64,000 bases of DNA from Pseudomonas sessilinigenes. Its GTDB lineage: Bacteria; Pseudomonadota; Gammaproteobacteria; Pseudomonadales; Pseudomonadaceae. The notes beneath the pieces were generated by a model. That model made no database searches and was not told where the DNA came from. It was given only the letters and a program-made list of their open reading frames with translations. Every line of letters begins with the position of its first letter. Positions within the stretch are counted from its first letter, which is position 1. Positions 61,808-64,000 of this stretch are shown here, in pieces. The DNA lies in assembly GCF_003850565.1 (NCBI RefSeq), contig NZ_CP027706.1:806001-870000 (forward strand), given 5' to 3'. Made by a program: the position numbers and the translations under genes.

Positions 61808-62569
61808 TCAGTTGTCGAGCAGCCGGTAGTGCACGGCCCTGACCACGGCCTGGACACGGTTCTTGGCCCCCAGCTTGTGCATGGCCGAGGTCAGGTGGAG
61901 GGTGATGGTGGCCAAGGAACGGTTCAGGCGTTTGGCAATCTCGGCTGCGGTCAGGCCATCGGCGGCGAATCGCAGGCACTCGCGTTCGCGCTTGGTCAGG
62001 TGGACCGGGCTGGTGCCGGATTCTTTTTCCAGCAACGGGAAGGCGGCTTCCTGCAAGGCGTGGGAAATCAGCGTGAAGTCGCCGAGGGTCTGGCGGGCAT
62101 CCTGCAGCGGGTCGCCATTACCGTCCGATCTCAGGCCCGTGAGCGTGGCAAAGCCGCCCTTGGGCAAGTGAATCGGCACGGTCACCCCGCAGGTCATTTG
62201 CGAGTCGTGCAGGTAGTCCACCACGGGGGCATGGTTTTTCCCGATGAACGATTGCAGCACGGTCTCGTCGTCCGGGCGATAGGACCAGGCAAAAGGGGAA
62301 ACGGCGTTGATCGCCACATGCTGGACGGGATCGATCTGATAGAAACCTTCCTGGCACCAGAGCGATTGCCAGTCACGGGGGGTGTTGCGCAGCCTGACCA
62401 CCGAAGGGGTGAGCAATATTCCCTCATGGTCCAGCGGTACCGGACTGTAGTCGTAGACCAGGGTATCGAAGCCCAGCGCCTGGGCCATGCGCAATACGTT
62501 GTCCATCTGTTCGTCCAGGCTCCTGCCGGACATGAGACGGGCATTGAAATCAGACAGCTTGGTCTGCAT
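61808..62569 (-). CDS. LuxR solo of the plant-associated (PsoR/OryR/PipR) type
   Basis: 253 residues from the ATG at 62569 (AAGGGAG eight bases before). An autoinducer-binding domain (about 15-170) keeps W67, D80, P81 and W95, but the tyrosine equivalent to TraR Y61 is W71 (DWQSLW). This change marks the plant-signal-responding LuxR subfamily. The C-terminal HTH is LTKRERECLRFAADGLTAAEIAKRLNRSLATITLHLTSAMHKLGAKNRVQAVVRAV. No luxI gene is in the window. Adjacent pip genes and a peptide transporter are typical of this subfamily. Ligand is inferred. Confidence 0.88.
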   Translation of the reverse strand: MQTKLSDFNARLMSGRSLDEQMDNVLRMAQALGFDTLVYDYSPVPLDHEGILLTPSVVRLRNTPRDWQSLWCQEGFYQIDPVQHVAINAVSPFAWSYRPDDETVLQSFIGKNHAPVVDYLHDSQMTCGVTVPIHLPKGGFATLTGLRSDGNGDPLQDARQTLGDFTLISHALQEAAFPLLEKESGTSPVHLTKRERECLRFAADGLTAAEIAKRLNRSLATITLHLTSAMHKLGAKNRVQAVVRAVHYRLLDN

Positions 62570-62648
62570 CCATTCAGCTCCCTTGGCAATTTCAATCCTG
62601 AAATTGGGCCGGTAGAATGCCACGCCCGGACAAAGGACTGCCAGACCA

Positions 62649-62670
62649 AACCTATAGGAAATACTAGGTT
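62649..62670 (+). promoter_or_regulatory. lux-box-like palindrome upstream of the second pip gene
   Basis: AACCTA (62649-62654) and TAGGTT (62665-62670) are a perfect inverted repeat with a ten-base spacer and contain the lux-box core CT-N12-AG. It is 63 bases before the pip start and 79 bases from luxR. A -10-like TAAGGT (62692-62697) stands at the right distance for activation from a box at -42. Confidence 0.7.
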
Positions 62671-62733
62671 ATGGACGTACGGCTTCCTCGGTAAGGTTGC
62701 GCCAAAAGGGCATTGACCAGATGGAGAACAAGG

Positions 62734-63621
62734 ATGTGGCGTGAAGTAGAGCCGGACCAGCGATATGAAGTGCAGGTCGATGGCCACAAGGTGGTGGCCT
62801 ATGGGTTTGGCGAAGGCGATGAGGTGCTGCTGTGCCTCAATGGCGGTCCGGGACTGCCCTGCGATTACCTTCGCGACAGCCATGGCTGGCTCAAGGAGCA
62901 TGGGCTGCGAGTCATTGCCTTCGACCAGCTGGGCACCGGCGCCTCGGACCGGCCCACCGATAAGGCCCTCTGGGATATCACCCGCTATGTCGCCGAGGTG
63001 GAAACCGTCCGCCAGGCCCTCGACCTGGGCCGGGTGCACCTGCTGGGCCACTCCTGGGGTGGCTGGCTGGGGATCGAATACGCCATCCATCATCCCCAGG
63101 CGCTCAAGACGCTGATCCTGGAGAACACCGCCGGCGACCTGCCGCACCTGTCCTTGGAGCTGGAGCGCCTGCGCAGTGCCCTGGGCAGCGAGACCGTGGC
63201 GATGATGCAGCGCCACGAGGCCATGGGCACCCTGGAACATCCCCAATACCAGGCCGCTATCACCCTGCTCAACCACCGGCACGTATGCCGCCTGGACCAG
63301 GTGCCGGCGCCACTTAACCGCTCCCTGGACGATTGGAACATGGGACCGTACGTCACCATGCAGGGGCCCAACGAATTCCTCTACACCGGTAATCTCAAGG
63401 ACTGGAACCGCATCAAGGAGATGTCGGGCTTCCAGATGCCGGTGCTGATCACCACTGGCCAGCACGACGAGCTGACGCCCGCCTGCGCCATGCGCATGAA
63501 GATGGCGCTCAAGGATGTCGAGTTGCATGTGTTCCCCAACAGCAGCCACATGCCGTTCTACGAAGAGCCCCAGGCCTATTTCCCGGTACTGCTGGATTTC
63601 CTGCGGCGCCATCGGAGCTAG
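62734..63621 (+). CDS. Proline iminopeptidase-family alpha/beta hydrolase (second pip)
   Basis: 295 residues from the ATG at 62734. The oxyanion motif is NGGPG (36-40) in place of HGGPG; the nucleophile is S107 in GHSWGG; TTGQHDELTPACA and NSSHMPFYEE supply the acid and histidine. It resembles PipA-type hydrolases found next to PsoR/PipR regulators. A peptide ABC permease starts three bases later. The two pip proteins in this locus are clearly different in sequence, so this is not a recent duplication. Confidence 0.88.
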   Translation: MWREVEPDQRYEVQVDGHKVVAYGFGEGDEVLLCLNGGPGLPCDYLRDSHGWLKEHGLRVIAFDQLGTGASDRPTDKALWDITRYVAEVETVRQALDLGRVHLLGHSWGGWLGIEYAIHHPQALKTLILENTAGDLPHLSLELERLRSALGSETVAMMQRHEAMGTLEHPQYQAAITLLNHRHVCRLDQVPAPLNRSLDDWNMGPYVTMQGPNEFLYTGNLKDWNRIKEMSGFQMPVLITTGQHDELTPACAMRMKMALKDVELHVFPNSSHMPFYEEPQAYFPVLLDFLRRHRS

Positions 63622-63624
63622 CCC

Positions 63625-64000
63625 ATGAACCTGGCGCGTTACCGCTTCATCCTGTCGCGCCCGTTGCAGTTGTTGCCGGTGCTGTTTGGTATCAGCGTGA
63701 TCACCTTCGTGCTCGTGCGCTCCATTCCCGGCGACCCTGCCAGGGCGCTGCTGGGCTCACGCAGCACGCCGGATGCGTTGATCAAGATCCGTGCCCAGTA
63801 CGGTCTCGACCAGCCGTTGTGGATGCAGTACTTCTACTTTCTGAAGAACCTGCTCAAGGGTGATCTTGGCCAGTCGCTGCTCTATAAGGTCGATGCCTTG
63901 CAGTTGATCGCCACCCGTATCGAGCCGACGCTGTTCCTGGTAGCGGGCAGTGTGTTGCTGTCGTTGCTGATTGCCATTCCCCTGGCAACGCTGGCGGCCC
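63625..64000 (+). CDS. Peptide ABC transporter permease (DppB/OppB type), N-terminal part
   Basis: The first 125 residues; the gene runs off the right edge. It opens MNLARYRFILSRPLQLLPVLFGISVITFVLVRSIPGDPARALLG, typical of the DppB/OppB permeases, followed by QYGLDQPLWMQYFYFLKNLLKGDLGQSL and a second membrane helix. Three bases separate it from the second pip gene, so both are one operon and likely both follow the LuxR solo. It would import peptides that the iminopeptidase can cleave. Confidence 0.88.
   Translation, partial: MNLARYRFILSRPLQLLPVLFGISVITFVLVRSIPGDPARALLGSRSTPDALIKIRAQYGLDQPLWMQYFYFLKNLLKGDLGQSLLYKVDALQLIATRIEPTLFLVAGSVLLSLLIAIPLATLAA

Noticed and set aside
61808..62569. A canonical acyl-homoserine lactone quorum-sensing receptor
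   Set aside because: No luxI gene is in the window and the Y61-equivalent residue is tryptophan, which points to the plant-signal solo subfamily.
1..64000. CRISPR arrays, tRNA, rRNA and insertion sequences
   Set aside because: No regularly spaced direct repeats, no tRNA-like CCA-ended cloverleaf, no rRNA segment and no transposase frame were recognised by eye; a covariance-model search would be needed to exclude small RNAs.

Overview
The window is about 64 kb of high-GC, densely packed chromosome from a Pseudomonas, most likely the fluorescens/protegens/chlororaphis group. This rests on gene content: a yfiRNB operon, mmsAB, a kyn plus antABC/antR tryptophan-to-catechol block, mdaB, a MexEF-type pump beside soxR, and a PsoR/PipR-type LuxR solo between two proline iminopeptidase genes. 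No rRNA, tRNA, CRISPR array, insertion sequence or intact prophage was seen. The only phage-like item is a lone Mor-family regulator.

Layout. 1-2.7 kb: the end of recD, then the c-di-GMP operon yfiR-yfiN-yfiB. 2.8-6.4 kb: a LysR regulator divergent from mmsA-mmsB (valine/beta-alanine type catabolism), closed by a strong terminator. 6.4-7.5 kb: a RES-Xre toxin-antitoxin pair. 7.5-22 kb: an aromatic amino acid island. It holds kynB-kynA, a MocR-type regulator, a BenE transporter, AroP, antABC with antR, kynR, kynU and an amino acid permease. Together the enzymes take L-tryptophan through formylkynurenine, kynurenine and anthranilate to catechol; no cat genes are in the window. Operator-like repeats precede kynB, kynU and antA. 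22-31.5 kb: redox and transport genes (MerR, two flavodoxin-fold oxidoreductases, two LysR regulators, TauE/SafE, an ABM monooxygenase, an SDR, gamma-glutamyltransferase, SulP). 31.6-35.3 kb: gntP-rpiR-D-aminoacylase.

35.4-50 kb: mixed accessory genes (VOC, AraC, chemoreceptor, histidine phosphatase, orphan Mor regulator, lipoprotein, two GT39-type membrane glycosyltransferases, HxlR/quinone reductase pair, AraC/EamA pair, GNAT) and several small unknown membrane proteins. 50-56 kb: a periplasmic cyclase, then soxR divergent from a two-gene MexEF-like efflux pump with a SoxR-type palindrome between them. 56-61 kb: a RidA remnant, a gene of unknown function, and an amino acid/imine cassette (DauA-like dehydrogenase, RidA, YkvI permease) divergent from an XRE-cupin regulator. 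60.8-64 kb: an iminopeptidase / LuxR solo / iminopeptidase / peptide ABC transporter locus. A lux-box-like repeat lies in front of each iminopeptidase gene.

The strongest points for follow-up are the pip-luxR-pip locus with its two matching boxes, the two tandem XylS-like box pairs between antA and antR, and the operator-like inverted repeats shared by kynB and kynU. All functions are inferred by reading the sequence and recalling families; no database search was run.
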